Source of the DNA: Salipaludibacillus agaradhaerens
Lineage (GTDB): Bacteria; Bacillota; Bacilli; Bacillales; Salisediminibacteriaceae
Direction: 5' to 3'
DNA: 64,000 nt
Assembly: GCF_002019735.1 (NCBI RefSeq)
Contig: NZ_KV917378.1
Location: 310,001 to 374,000, forward strand
Shown here in pieces: positions 19,889 through 27,181 of this stretch. Under the pieces are notes generated by a model. The model did no database searches. It was given only the letters and a program-made list of their open reading frames with translations, and was not told where the DNA came from. Position numbers and translations under genes: made by a program. How positions within the stretch are numbered: position 1 is the first letter of the stretch; every line of letters starts with the position of its first letter.

Positions 19889-21136
19889 ATGACAGAACAA
19901 ACATTAAGAGAACAAGCTGATAAAGCAGTGCTTGCTTTACAGGATAAATTTTTAGAACGTAATAAAATAAGTGAGACAAACCAAGCGAAAGTCCTTAGGG
20001 CATTTAGAGATCATGCTGTTTCAGATTTCCACTTTCACGCATCTACTGGATATGGTTATGATGATACGGGCCGTGACACATTAGAACGCGTCTATGCCCA
20101 CGTGTTTGGTGCAGAAGCGGCGCTCGTACGCCCACAAATCGTGTCAGGAACACACGCCATAAGTACCGCTCTCTTCGGTGTTTTACGACCAGGGGAGGAA
20201 TTGCTGTACGTGACGGGCAAACCGTATGATACGCTTGAAGAAGTGATCGGTGTAAGAGGGGAAGCTGGTTCAGGCTCATTAAAGGATTTCGGTATTATGT
20301 ACAAGGACATCCCATTGAAAAATGGTGAAGTGGATTTAGTAGAAGTGGAAAAAGCCATCACTAACAAAACAAAGGTGATTGGTATTCAACGGTCGAAGGG
20401 CTATGCTGACCGCCCCTCGCTATCGGTTGCAAAAATTCGTGAAGTTATAAATGTCGTGAAAAAAATAAAAGAAGACGTAATTGTTTTTGTGGATAACTGT
20501 TACGGTGAATTTGTAGAGACAGTGGAGCCGCCAGAAGTTGGTGCTGATCTGACTGCTGGGTCTCTAATAAAAAATCCAGGGGGTGGATTGGCAAAATCAG
20601 GTGGTTACATAGTGGGGGGAAAAGCTTTAATAGACTTGTGTGGAAATAGACTGACGGCTCCTGGAATTGGATTAGAAGGTGGTGCAAACTTAAACACGTT
20701 GCGTGATATGTATCAAGGTTTCTTCCTTGCACCTCATGTTGTGAACGAAGCATTAAAAGGGGCGATGTTTACCTCGTACTTTCTAAATGGTCTTGGCATG
20801 ACAACTGAGCCCCGGTGGGATGCTTTACGAACCGATCTAATTCAGTCTGTCTCTTTTCCAAATAAAGAGGCCATGATTGCATTTTGTCAGGCGATTCAAA
20901 GTGCGTCACCTGTGGATGCCCATGTAGCTCCACAGCCGAGCTATATGCCAGGCTATGAGGATGATGTGATTATGGCTGCTGGTACCTTTATACAAGGATC
21001 CAGTATTGAATTATCGGCGGATGGGCCGCTTCGTCCACCTTATACAGCTTATGTTCAAGGGGGTTTAACATTTGAGCATGTTAAGCTTGCTGTAACAGAA
21101 GCTGCAAATGTATTAGTTAAAAGACATCTCGTTTAA
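19889..21136 (+). CDS. ynbB: PLP-dependent methionine gamma-lyase family protein
   Basis: Fold-type I pyridoxal-phosphate enzyme of the methionine gamma-lyase / 'aluminium resistance' family (YnbB), about 415 residues. Motifs fit cofactor binding: GAEAALVRPQIVSGTHAI, VFVDNCYGEFVE with the cofactor-ring aspartate, and SLIKNPGGGLAKSGGYI, which should hold the Schiff-base lysine. The true substrate is not established for Bacillus. ATG 19889 is preferred because AAAGGTGAGG precedes it; the in-frame GTG at 19871 lies within that site. In B. subtilis this gene is followed by glnR and glnA. Here glnR is missing and the glnA control region follows directly. Confidence 0.85.
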   Translation: MTEQTLREQADKAVLALQDKFLERNKISETNQAKVLRAFRDHAVSDFHFHASTGYGYDDTGRDTLERVYAHVFGAEAALVRPQIVSGTHAISTALFGVLRPGEELLYVTGKPYDTLEEVIGVRGEAGSGSLKDFGIMYKDIPLKNGEVDLVEVEKAITNKTKVIGIQRSKGYADRPSLSVAKIREVINVVKKIKEDVIVFVDNCYGEFVETVEPPEVGADLTAGSLIKNPGGGLAKSGGYIVGGKALIDLCGNRLTAPGIGLEGGANLNTLRDMYQGFFLAPHVVNEALKGAMFTSYFLNGLGMTTEPRWDALRTDLIQSVSFPNKEAMIAFCQAIQSASPVDAHVAPQPSYMPGYEDDVIMAAGTFIQGSSIELSADGPLRPPYTAYVQGGLTFEHVKLAVTEAANVLVKRHLV

Positions 21137-21202
21137 CTTCTCAAGATCATGAGTAACAATGTAAGAAAAAGGGTAAAGTGACATTAGTCTTTTAAGAAAT
21201 CT

Positions 21203-21236
21203 TTGTCAGAAAATTTCCCTGTCAGATAATCTGACA
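21203..21236 (+). promoter_or_regulatory. glnA promoter overlapped by a GlnR/TnrA box
   Basis: TTGTCA (21203-21208) and GATAAT (21225-21230) form a promoter with a 16-base spacer. TGTCAGATAATCTGACA (21220-21236) matches the GlnR/TnrA consensus TGTNAN7TNACA at every defined base and is a perfect dyad covering the -10. Binding during nitrogen excess should block the polymerase. The regulator is not encoded in this window. The leader to glnA is about 190 bases. Confidence 0.75.
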
Positions 21237-21430
21237 AGATTGAACATGAGGACTTTAATCTCCGTTATCATGTGACTATCGTTAATTAAAGAAGAATTTG
21301 AATGTTTGTTCTATTCTGAATGGACACAATTCTTCTAAATTGGAGGAGTTTCTGGGGGCTTTACTTTTCATAGGTTTAGCTGATGCTCCAATTCTAAGTA
21401 GCCCATATTTTGAAGGAGGAGAAGAAAAGA

Positions 21431-22765
21431 ATGAGTAAGTATTCTAGAGAAGACATTTTACGCATGGCAGATGAAGAAAACGTAAGATTTATCCGACTGC
21501 AATTTACAGATTTACTAGGTATTATCAAAAATGTTGAAATTCCTGTTGATCAGTTAACTAAAGCGTTAGACAATTTAATGATGTTTGATGGATCTTCAAT
21601 TGAAGGATTTGTCCGTATTGAAGAGTCGGATATGTATCTTTACCCTGATCTTGATACATGGGTCATCTTCCCGTGGACTCCTGAAAAAGGGAAAGTAGCA
21701 CGATTAATTTGTGATGTATACAGCCCGGATGGGACACCATTTGAAGGGGACCCTCGTGGTGTGTTGAAAAAGGTTCTTCAAGAAGCGAAAGATCTTGGCT
21801 TTACGGATTTCAATATTGGACCTGAGCCAGAATTCTTCTTATTCAAAAATGATGAGCGCGGTGAACCAACACTTGAGCTGAATGATAAAGGTGGTTACTT
21901 TGACCTTGCTCCAACGGACTTAGGGGAAAACTGCCGTCGTGATATCGTATTAGAGCTAGAAGACATGGGCTTTGAAATTGAAGCATCTCACCATGAAGTA
22001 GCTCCTGGTCAGCACGAGATTGATTTTAAATATGCTGATGCTGTTACAACGTGTGACAACATTCAAACGTTTAAACTCGTAGTTAAAACTATTGCACGTA
22101 AACATGGCTTGCATGCAACGTTCATGCCAAAACCGCTGTTTGGAGTAAACGGAAGCGGGATGCATGCCAATATGTCTTTATTTAAAGACGGAGAGAATGC
22201 ATTCTTCGATCCTAATACTGACAATCAGTTAAGTGAAACGGCTATGCAGTTCTTAGGTGGTATCCTTAAACATGCCGATGCCTTTACGGCGATCACTAAC
22301 CCGACTGTTAACTCTTATAAGCGTTTAGTGCCTGGGTATGAGGCACCTTGCTACATTGCTTGGTCATTACGTAACCGTTCACCACTCGTGCGTATTCCAT
22401 CTTCTCGCGGTTTGAGCACGCGTATTGAAGTACGTAGTCCAGACCCAGCTGCAAACCCATACTTAGCAATGGCTGCAATGCTGGCTGCTGGTCTAGATGG
22501 CGTGAAGAAAAAGCTTTCTCCGCCACCTGAAACTGATCGCAATATCTATGCAATGGACCTTGAAGAGCGCCAAGCTGAAGGTATTGAAGCGCTACCAGCT
22601 ACGCTCAAAGAGGCAATTGATGCACTTGGTAAGAACGAAACAATCACGAACTCCCTCGGTAAACATGCTCTTGAGCACTTTATCGAAGCGAAGGAAATTG
22701 AGTGGGACATGTTCCGCACACAAGTTCACCCTTGGGAGCGCGACCAGTACCTACAAACCTATTAA
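21431..22765 (+). CDS. glnA: Glutamine synthetase, type I
   Basis: ATP-dependent ligation of ammonia to glutamate. In Bacilli the feedback-inhibited enzyme also controls GlnR and TnrA. The 444 residues match the GSI-alpha class, which has no adenylylation insert. Hallmarks include [19 protein letters not shown], the ATP/glutamate region [34 protein letters not shown] with the substrate-binding arginines, and the C-terminal [15 protein letters not shown] 21431 follows AAGGAGGAG, and its product begins MSKYSRED as in relatives. The gene is complete. Its last 50 bases and terminator recur at 26738-26825, marking the insertion of a mobile element directly behind it. Confidence 0.98.
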   Translation: MSKYSREDILRMADEENVRFIRLQFTDLLGIIKNVEIPVDQLTKALDNLMMFDGSSIEGFVRIEESDMYLYPDLDTWVIFPWTPEKGKVARLICDVYSPDGTPFEGDPRGVLKKVLQEAKDLGFTDFNIGPEPEFFLFKNDERGEPTLELNDKGGYFDLAPTDLGENCRRDIVLELEDMGFEIEASHHEVAPGQHEIDFKYADAVTTCDNIQTFKLVVKTIARKHGLHATFMPKPLFGVNGSGMHANMSLFKDGENAFFDPNTDNQLSETAMQFLGGILKHADAFTAITNPTVNSYKRLVPGYEAPCYIAWSLRNRSPLVRIPSSRGLSTRIEVRSPDPAANPYLAMAAMLAAGLDGVKKKLSPPPETDRNIYAMDLEERQAEGIEALPATLKEAIDALGKNETITNSLGKHALEHFIEAKEIEWDMFRTQVHPWERDQYLQTY

Positions 22766-22804
22766 TAAGACAAACCCCCTGTTGCCGAAAGGCTTCAGGG
22801 GGTT
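22713..22804 (+). repeat. Left direct repeat (attL) at the glnA 3' end
   Basis: This copy contains the last 17 codons of glnA, the stop, and the terminator. Bases 22743-22804 match 26764-26825 with one mismatch in 62. The flanking 26 bases (22713-22738) match 26738-26763 with two substitutions, and four bases between are absent from the other copy. Same-orientation copies bracketing a 3.9-kb foreign segment with an adjacent recombinase gene are what site-specific integration leaves behind. Confidence 0.8.
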
Positions 22805-22810
22805 ACTTGT
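22773..22810 (+). terminator. Terminator of glnA
   Basis: The stem AACCCCCTG/CAGGGGGTT contains an inner GCC-GAAA-GGC hairpin. The T tract is short (TTACTTGTT), because the element's junction lies just after the stem. The right-hand copy is followed by TTTGATATTTT. Confidence 0.75.
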
Positions 22811-22849
22811 TAAGGGCAAATGGCTTTTTGCAGTGGTATATTAAGTGGT

Positions 22850-22870
22850 GACCTAAATTTGACCTAAAAT
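22850..22870 (+). repeat. Paired GACCTAA motifs inside the left end of the element
   Basis: GACCTAAATTTGACCTAAAA contains two direct copies of GACCTAAA. A near-identical stretch occurs at 26617-26636 inside the right end. Position close to both junctions suggests recombinase arm-binding sites. Confidence 0.45.
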
Positions 22871-22882
22871 TTTTATAAAGAA

Positions 22883-23260
22883 TTAATCGAGGATGTTTTT
22901 CGTATAGTCCTCGAACTTCTTCATTTTATCTTTTTGTATCTTCTTACTTATGTGTGAATAAACATCTGCGGTGATTTGGATACTGCCGTGCCCCAAACGT
23001 TCTTGGATATATTTCAGATCCATACCTGCTTCTAAAAGTAAAACAGCATGTGTATGTCTAAGAGAGTGGATAGGCAAGGGGGCTAGGTCGGATTTCTTAA
23101 GTATCCTGCTGAAAGCATTGAACAAAGTGGACTTAGGAATATAGCTGCCGTTTTTTCTTGCATTGATCATGACAAAAATTTTTATTGATCCAGGAGCTGT
23201 AGATGGTGTCTTTGAATCCAAAACAAGAAGTGCTGTTCTTACTTTCCAACGACAGAACAA
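22883..23260 (-). pseudogene. Tyrosine recombinase, C-terminal fragment
   Basis: The C-terminal catalytic half of a phage/ICE-type integrase. Visible active-site residues are the H-x-L-R-H box (IHSLRHTHAVLLLEAG), the second histidine in ERLGHGSIQIT, and the nucleophile tyrosine in DVYSHI. The SAM-like N-terminal DNA-binding domain and the first catalytic arginine are absent. Upstream of about residue 25 of this frame (around base 23190) the sequence no longer resembles the family. It reads toward the left repeat and ends 78 bases from it, the usual place for an integrase next to its attachment site. It is therefore almost certainly the inactive remnant of the enzyme that inserted this element at glnA. 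Confidence 0.85.
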
Positions 23261-23456
23261 CTTACAAGTGGAGGGGGTTGGGGGACATCAGACGTTTCAG
23301 ATATTGTTTAAGTGATAAAAATAGCAGTGGTTGGTTTATTGGCCCCTGCTTTTAGCTACTTATGTACTGCCTAGTTTTAAAATAAAGCGTGTGAATAGCG
23401 TTTCCACACCCACATAGAGGGGAGATTGTTTCATACATTTCGCGAGAGTGTTAAAG

Positions 23457-23486
23457 AACTAAAAAGCGATTGCCATATACAATCGC
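23457..23486 (-). terminator. Terminator after the putative immunity gene
   Basis: On the minus strand a 7-bp stem GCGATTG/CAATCGC with a 7-base loop is followed by TTTTTAG. It lies 31 bases after the stop at 23517 and ends the toxin-immunity transcript. Confidence 0.8.
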
Positions 23487-23516
23487 CTATTTATTAAATT
23501 ATCTGGTAGGCAGGAT

Positions 23517-23933
23517 CTAAATAAAATCTACACGTAGGTTTCCTATAAATGAAACCTTACTGTTAACTTCCAAGAAATCAACGTCATTTTCAAGCTCCAC
23601 GACAACTGTTCCTAAACTCTTACTAAAAAATTCAAATGAGTCTAAGTCTATTATTTTTGAAACAGTAACATTGCATGCTGTGTGAGATGAGCCTAGTTTA
23701 TCTTGTACAATTTCGTCATAATCAAAGCTAACTACCTTGATTTTGTTAACCCACTCTATTGAAAAATCACATTCCTTTTCAACTATTTCTTCCATAATTT
23801 CAAATCCACTCTCAACATAATTACCATGTTCTAAACCATACGCCCATACTTTATTATTCGATTCTGTCAACTCCAATAAATAGAGTCTCTCATATCCATC
23901 AAATTTCATTTCTTTAATCCTAGCTCTAGGCAT
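23517..23933 (-). CDS. Putative immunity protein for the LXG toxin
   Basis: A 138-residue acidic, soluble protein without signal peptide or membrane segment and with no motif I recognise. It starts 21 bases after the toxin's stop codon on the same strand, behind a clear GGGAGG ribosome site, and a terminator follows. A short gene directly downstream of a polymorphic toxin is almost always its cognate immunity gene, so that role is inferred from position. The sequence itself (MPRARIKEMKFDGYERLYLL..., beta-rich by eye) does not name a family. If the toxin is a cytoplasmic nuclease, this protein should bind its C-terminal domain. Confidence 0.6.
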   Translation of the reverse strand: MPRARIKEMKFDGYERLYLLELTESNNKVWAYGLEHGNYVESGFEIMEEIVEKECDFSIEWVNKIKVVSFDYDEIVQDKLGSSHTACNVTVSKIIDLDSFEFFSKSLGTVVVELENDVDFLEVNSKVSFIGNLRVDFI

Positions 23934-23954
23934 AATTACCTCCCTATACTCTTA

Positions 23955-25622
23955 TTATTGTAGTTTTAAGAAGTCTTTTGGTGAAGTTGGCATCATTGTT
24001 TGAATCTTTCCATTCTGAACAATTACTGCAACACCCTTTTTAGCTTTTTCTGCACCTTCGACAAAATATATAGTTTTATCACCAACTGTTCTCATTGAAG
24101 TATAATTAGTCATTACATTTTTAGCAGAGTTGGTGAAATTCTCAAATCCTTGAACTGTATTTGCAAAGTCATTAGGGTCCACACCTAAACGCTTAGCTAA
24201 TGAGGGGATTCGTTCAGGGTATAACTCCCAATAATTATTGAAGTGCTTAACACCTTGGTTAGTTCCATCAGCGAGAGTTCCCCATGATTTAGCAGAATTG
24301 GATTTAAGCATCGACTCTGCAAGGTTACCCGTACCCTTAGGAACACTTGCAACATCACTAACATTATCACTCTGTCTAGTAACATCTGAAACGTTATCGG
24401 CATTATTAACCAACTTACCACCACGCTTGGCGCCCTTAAGTAATGGTCCACCGATAACTGAAGCGCCAGCTAATACACGTTCCCAAGTCTCTAATTCACG
24501 TCCAGTGATCGGATCAACGCCCCATACTGTTTCATAGCCTGCCTTCAAATTACTAACCACAGGCGTAAAATCCGCGCCCATAGATATCCCTTCTGCTGGA
24601 TTATCTTTAAAGAAATCAACTGTGCCTGTAGTAAAAGTCTTAAAACTAATAAAAGTATTCAATGCTGTTTTATCCAACCAATTTTTCTCTTCTTTAATTG
24701 TGGCATTAGACAAAAGAATGCGACTGGAAATCATACCAAAGTCTTTAAGATATTGTTTCCCCTTTTGAAGAGCACCTGGTCCATTTTTAGTCACATCAGT
24801 GTATATCTTTTTGAGTTTTTCTCGGTGTTCTTGCATCTTTCTTATTTTTCTAATGCGTGCGAGAGCATCTAAAGAAGTCCTATCAAGTACGTTGAGACGT
24901 TGCTTTGGATAGCTCCCCGTTAATTCGGCCACTTGTGATGCTCGATTTTCCAACACGTCTGTCAGCGTACCATGTGACGGTAAATGCTGCAATTGGTCGA
25001 CTGAAAAGCCTTTAACACTTAGATGACCACTATCCATGGCCCCGTGCATCTCCATTACGTACTTACTTAATGTTCGCAAGGACTCCTTGATAGACTGCAA
25101 CGAGGCTGTGCCCGAGTGGTCAAATTGCAACACTTTGTCAACAACCGCGTTGGATTCTCTTTTGGCCACATGAATGGCCTGTTGGACATCGCTGTCATCA
25201 ATAAGTGGGATAGAGATAATGTCTTGAATACTTCTTAGTGTATCATTCACCGAATCTGTTAATGCCATCGTCGTTTTACTGACGCGGTCGAGCCCATCAT
25301 GGACATCATTTTCAATGAAGGCTTGATCAATGAAGCCACCTGATGCCGGTTCCACTATGTCTAAAGATTGTTTGATCTGCTGGAGCGTGTGCTCGTAATC
25401 ATGCATGAACAGTCTAAAGAACTGAATGAATGGGATATGGCAGGTGGCATAGAAATTGCGAATAGCTTGACCGCCTGGGCCTCTAAACGCATCTTCTAAG
25501 TTAATGAAATTGTTAAGCGCCACTTCTACGTCACGTATTTGCTTTTCTTTCTCGTGCAGCGCCTGAATGGTGATATCAATCGCTTCATGAACTTTATCTA
25601 CATCTAATTGCTTCATACTCAT
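23955..25622 (-). CDS. LXG-domain polymorphic toxin
   Basis: Type VII (Esx/Yuk)-dependent antibacterial toxin. The N-terminal LXG domain spans about residues 1-210: MSMKQLDVDKVHEAIDITIQ, the helical stretch with FRGPGGQAIRNFYATCHIPF, and long amphipathic helices. A middle region includes MGADFTPVVSNLKAGYETVWGVDPITGRELE, the pretoxin-like segment common in such proteins. The last about 110 residues (from KSWGTLADGTNQG) form the variable effector; its end GVAVIVQNGKIQTMMPTSP resembles BECR-fold ribonuclease tails, which is a guess. ATG 25622 lies ten bases after AGGAAGTGAG; a GTG at 25637 is the alternative. The gene is complete, but the small helper genes that normally precede LXG toxins are missing, and no secretion machinery is in the window. 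Confidence 0.85.
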   Translation of the reverse strand: MSMKQLDVDKVHEAIDITIQALHEKEKQIRDVEVALNNFINLEDAFRGPGGQAIRNFYATCHIPFIQFFRLFMHDYEHTLQQIKQSLDIVEPASGGFIDQAFIENDVHDGLDRVSKTTMALTDSVNDTLRSIQDIISIPLIDDSDVQQAIHVAKRESNAVVDKVLQFDHSGTASLQSIKESLRTLSKYVMEMHGAMDSGHLSVKGFSVDQLQHLPSHGTLTDVLENRASQVAELTGSYPKQRLNVLDRTSLDALARIRKIRKMQEHREKLKKIYTDVTKNGPGALQKGKQYLKDFGMISSRILLSNATIKEEKNWLDKTALNTFISFKTFTTGTVDFFKDNPAEGISMGADFTPVVSNLKAGYETVWGVDPITGRELETWERVLAGASVIGGPLLKGAKRGGKLVNNADNVSDVTRQSDNVSDVASVPKGTGNLAESMLKSNSAKSWGTLADGTNQGVKHFNNYWELYPERIPSLAKRLGVDPNDFANTVQGFENFTNSAKNVMTNYTSMRTVGDKTIYFVEGAEKAKKGVAVIVQNGKIQTMMPTSPKDFLKLQ

Positions 25623-25656
25623 TGAATAGACGCTCACTTCCTATTTAATTATAATT

Positions 25657-25682
25657 GAAAAAGCGTGATAGACACGCTTCTA
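25657..25682 (-). terminator. Hairpin with T run just upstream of the LXG gene
   Basis: On the minus strand a 7-bp stem (AAGCGTG/CACGCTT) is followed by TTTTTC, then AATTATAAT. It ends about 35 bases before the toxin's start codon. It may be the terminator of a deleted upstream gene or a leader attenuator. Confidence 0.55.
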
Positions 25683-25805
25683 TACATAATAATGGAAATG
25701 AATTTAAGGTTAAATAAGGAAATAGACGTATTTTTCAGAAGTTATAGGATGCGACTGTAAGTGAAAAATTAGAAGATTTAGGTCCTTAGTCATTTATCTA
25801 TGGAC

Positions 25806-25838
25806 AAAATAAAAGACTAGCACATCACTAGGCTAGTC
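25806..25838 (-). terminator. Terminator of the 67-residue gene
   Basis: On the minus strand GACTAGC/GCTAGTC with a 10-base loop is followed by TTTTATTTT, 30 bases after the stop at 25868. Confidence 0.8.
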
Positions 25839-25867
25839 ATGATAGTCTCTTGGTAGGCTTAAAGTCA

Positions 25868-26071
25868 CTATTTCTCTCTCAACGCCACATCTTTACTTTT
25901 ATCCTTATCCCACCAAATGAGTTTCTTATCTACAAGGGTAGCGAGTGTTTTATCCAAGTCTTTGGGTGTTTTACCTGTAAATTTAAGCAAATTGTTATAT
26001 TTAGTGTGCTGGCCTTTGACATGGTTATGATTAAATATGATACGGTACACTTTACGTTCTGCGTCTGTCAT
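25868..26071 (-). CDS. Small putative winged-helix protein under an SOS-type promoter
   Basis: 67 residues, basic. The order of segments (TDAERKVYRIIFNHN, YNNLLKFTGKTPKDLDKTLATLVDKKLIWWDKDK) looks like a minimal winged helix: helix, helix, recognition helix, then a wing. No family is recognised. A good ribosome site (GAGGTGA) precedes the ATG and a terminator follows. Its promoter (TTGACA-N17-TATTTT on the minus strand) has a LexA-box-like sequence filling the spacer, so it may be induced by DNA damage. In a mobile element that could link excision or toxin expression to host stress. Function is unknown. Confidence 0.6.
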   Translation of the reverse strand: MTDAERKVYRIIFNHNHVKGQHTKYNNLLKFTGKTPKDLDKTLATLVDKKLIWWDKDKSKDVALREK

Positions 26072-26092
26072 GTTGTCACCTCGTTAACACCT

Positions 26093-26121
26093 AAAATACA
26101 AACAAACGTTCTCTTTGTCAA
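26093..26121 (-). promoter_or_regulatory. SOS-type promoter with nested LexA-like box
   Basis: Minus strand: TTGACA (26121-26116), 17-base spacer, TATTTT (26098-26093). The spacer holds CAAACAAACGTTCT in + orientation (26099-26112), one base from the candidate box CAAACGAACGTTCT upstream of yneA (43118-43131) and one mismatch in the half-sites from GAAC-N4-GTTC. The same arrangement occurs in the yneA promoter of this window. Confidence 0.55.
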
Positions 26122-26172
26122 ATGGTTATTGTTACCTATATAGGAAGCGTGTAGAATAGGAGGGTCAGAAAA

Positions 26173-26505
26173 ATGGAAAGTAGTATTGGTAGATTAATGT
26201 TTTTATCAGGTATAGCTATTATAATTATTGGGGCAATTTTAGCTCTTATTATTGGCTTTAGATTTTATATCATTCCACCGGAAGTTGGTGTTACAGGTAA
26301 AGTGTATGACGAAGGAGAACTCCACCCACAGCGATGGTGGTTAGCTTTTGGAGCCTTTTTATCTACAACAATTTCTGGGTTAATTCTTATGGGGATCTCA
26401 GGTATTATTCAAGCAATTGAAGTAGGGAAATTAGAATTGAAACAGGGGAAAGAAGAGTCAGTTGGAGACAGCGATCCGGATTATAACCCGGCATTAGATA
26501 GGTAA
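26173..26505 (+). CDS. Small membrane protein, two transmembrane helices
   Basis: 110 residues. Hydrophobic helices lie at about 7-33 and 58-83, separated by a polar loop (IPPEVGVTGKVYDEGELHPQRWW) that should face one side of the membrane. The tail (KQGKEESVGDSDPDYNPALDR) is charged. AGGAGGG stands before the ATG. It is the only + strand gene of the element, divergent from the SOS-type small gene. No family is recognised. It could be accessory to toxin export or immunity, or unrelated cargo. Confidence 0.6.
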   Translation: MESSIGRLMFLSGIAIIIIGAILALIIGFRFYIIPPEVGVTGKVYDEGELHPQRWWLAFGAFLSTTISGLILMGISGIIQAIEVGKLELKQGKEESVGDSDPDYNPALDR

Positions 26506-26586
26506 TAAGAGGTATGCCCATCGTTTGCCCACTAAAGATAAGTTTATTGTATGTTTTTTGTGTATGGAAGGTAGCCGTTCTGGAGA

Positions 26587-26636
26587 TTAGGTCAACCTAT
26601 TTATTAAATCTGTGTTGACCTAATATTGCCTAAAAT
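26587..26636. repeat. Inverted and direct GACCTAA motifs inside the right end
   Basis: TTAGGTCAAC (26587-26596) and GTTGACCTAA (26614-26623) form a perfect 10-bp inverted repeat. The second arm continues into GACCTAATATTGCCTAAAAT, which mirrors 22850-22870 near the other end. Confidence 0.5.
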
Positions 26637-26737
26637 AAAATCAATCATTCTTAATTGGTTTTAAAATCAATTTTTAAAAAGTTGTTATATCAGTGTTTTG
26701 ATAATGGTTTTTAGTCGTTTTTATACAGGAAACACGA

Positions 26738-26825
26738 TCCGTACACAAATTCACCCTTGGGAGACCAGTACCTACAAACCTATTAATAATACAAACCCCC
26801 TGTTGCCGAAAGGCTTCAGGGGGTT
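26738..26825 (+). repeat. Right direct repeat (attR), degenerate copy of the glnA tail
   Basis: It holds a diverged copy of the last glnA codons (the RTQ.HPWE stretch is still readable), then a 4-base gap that shifts the frame, then 62 bases that match the left copy with one difference, including the whole terminator hairpin. The two substitutions in the glnA part are CGC to CGT (synonymous) and GTT to ATT. They suggest that the reconstructed and displaced copies came from different glnA alleles. Confidence 0.8.
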
Positions 26826-27079
26826 TGATATTTTGGCCGTTCGATTCTTAAAAGTGCTATATTTAGTTACGACCAAAAAAATTATAAAAAATAAACTTTA
26901 TTTTCTAATGGTATTCATAAGTTTTTTATACTTATATCGCAATTATTATTACTTTTATTTGGATTTTTATCTACCTATTAAAAAAATCTCTTAAGAAACG
27001 ATGAAAATAATTACGATTCTTACATTTTTATCTTGATTTCTAATTCAAGGAGATATATTATATTCTAATTGACAGTTGC

Positions 27080-27114
27080 AGAGTCCTGTGAAAATTCTTG
27101 AGGACTGTTTTTTT
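27080..27114 (+). terminator. Orphan rho-independent terminator
   Basis: AGTCCT (27082-27087) and AGGACT (27101-27106) form a stem followed by GTTTTTTTG. No + strand gene lies between the right repeat and this hairpin, so it ends either read-through from the left or a short untranslated RNA. The rest of 26826-27181 is very AT-rich and holds nothing recognisable. Confidence 0.6.
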
Positions 27115-27181
27115 GCATTGGAGAGCATTGTTTGGTGTTCGCATTATTTGTAGCAAATATCATTTTAGGAGATAAAATATT

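Larger units (their letters stand above)
22805..26737. mobile_element. Small integrative element inserted at the glnA 3' end
   Basis: About 3.9 kb lies between direct repeats of the glnA tail. It contains a C-terminal tyrosine recombinase fragment next to the left end, an LXG-domain toxin with a putative immunity gene, a small gene with an SOS-type promoter, and a two-helix membrane protein. Repeated GACCTAA motifs near both ends resemble recombinase arm sites. No replication, excision or transfer genes are present, and the integrase lacks its N-terminal half, so the element is probably fixed. Extent and repeats are seen directly; the mechanism is inferred from the family. Confidence 0.75.

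Noticed and set aside
22548-22844. Frame across the end of glnA and its terminator
   Set aside because: It is an out-of-frame reading of glnA that runs through the hairpin.
26698-26994. Open frame spanning the right repeat
   Set aside because: It is made of the degenerate glnA tail, the terminator hairpin and AT-rich DNA after it, with no ribosome site; the frame has no coding history of its own.
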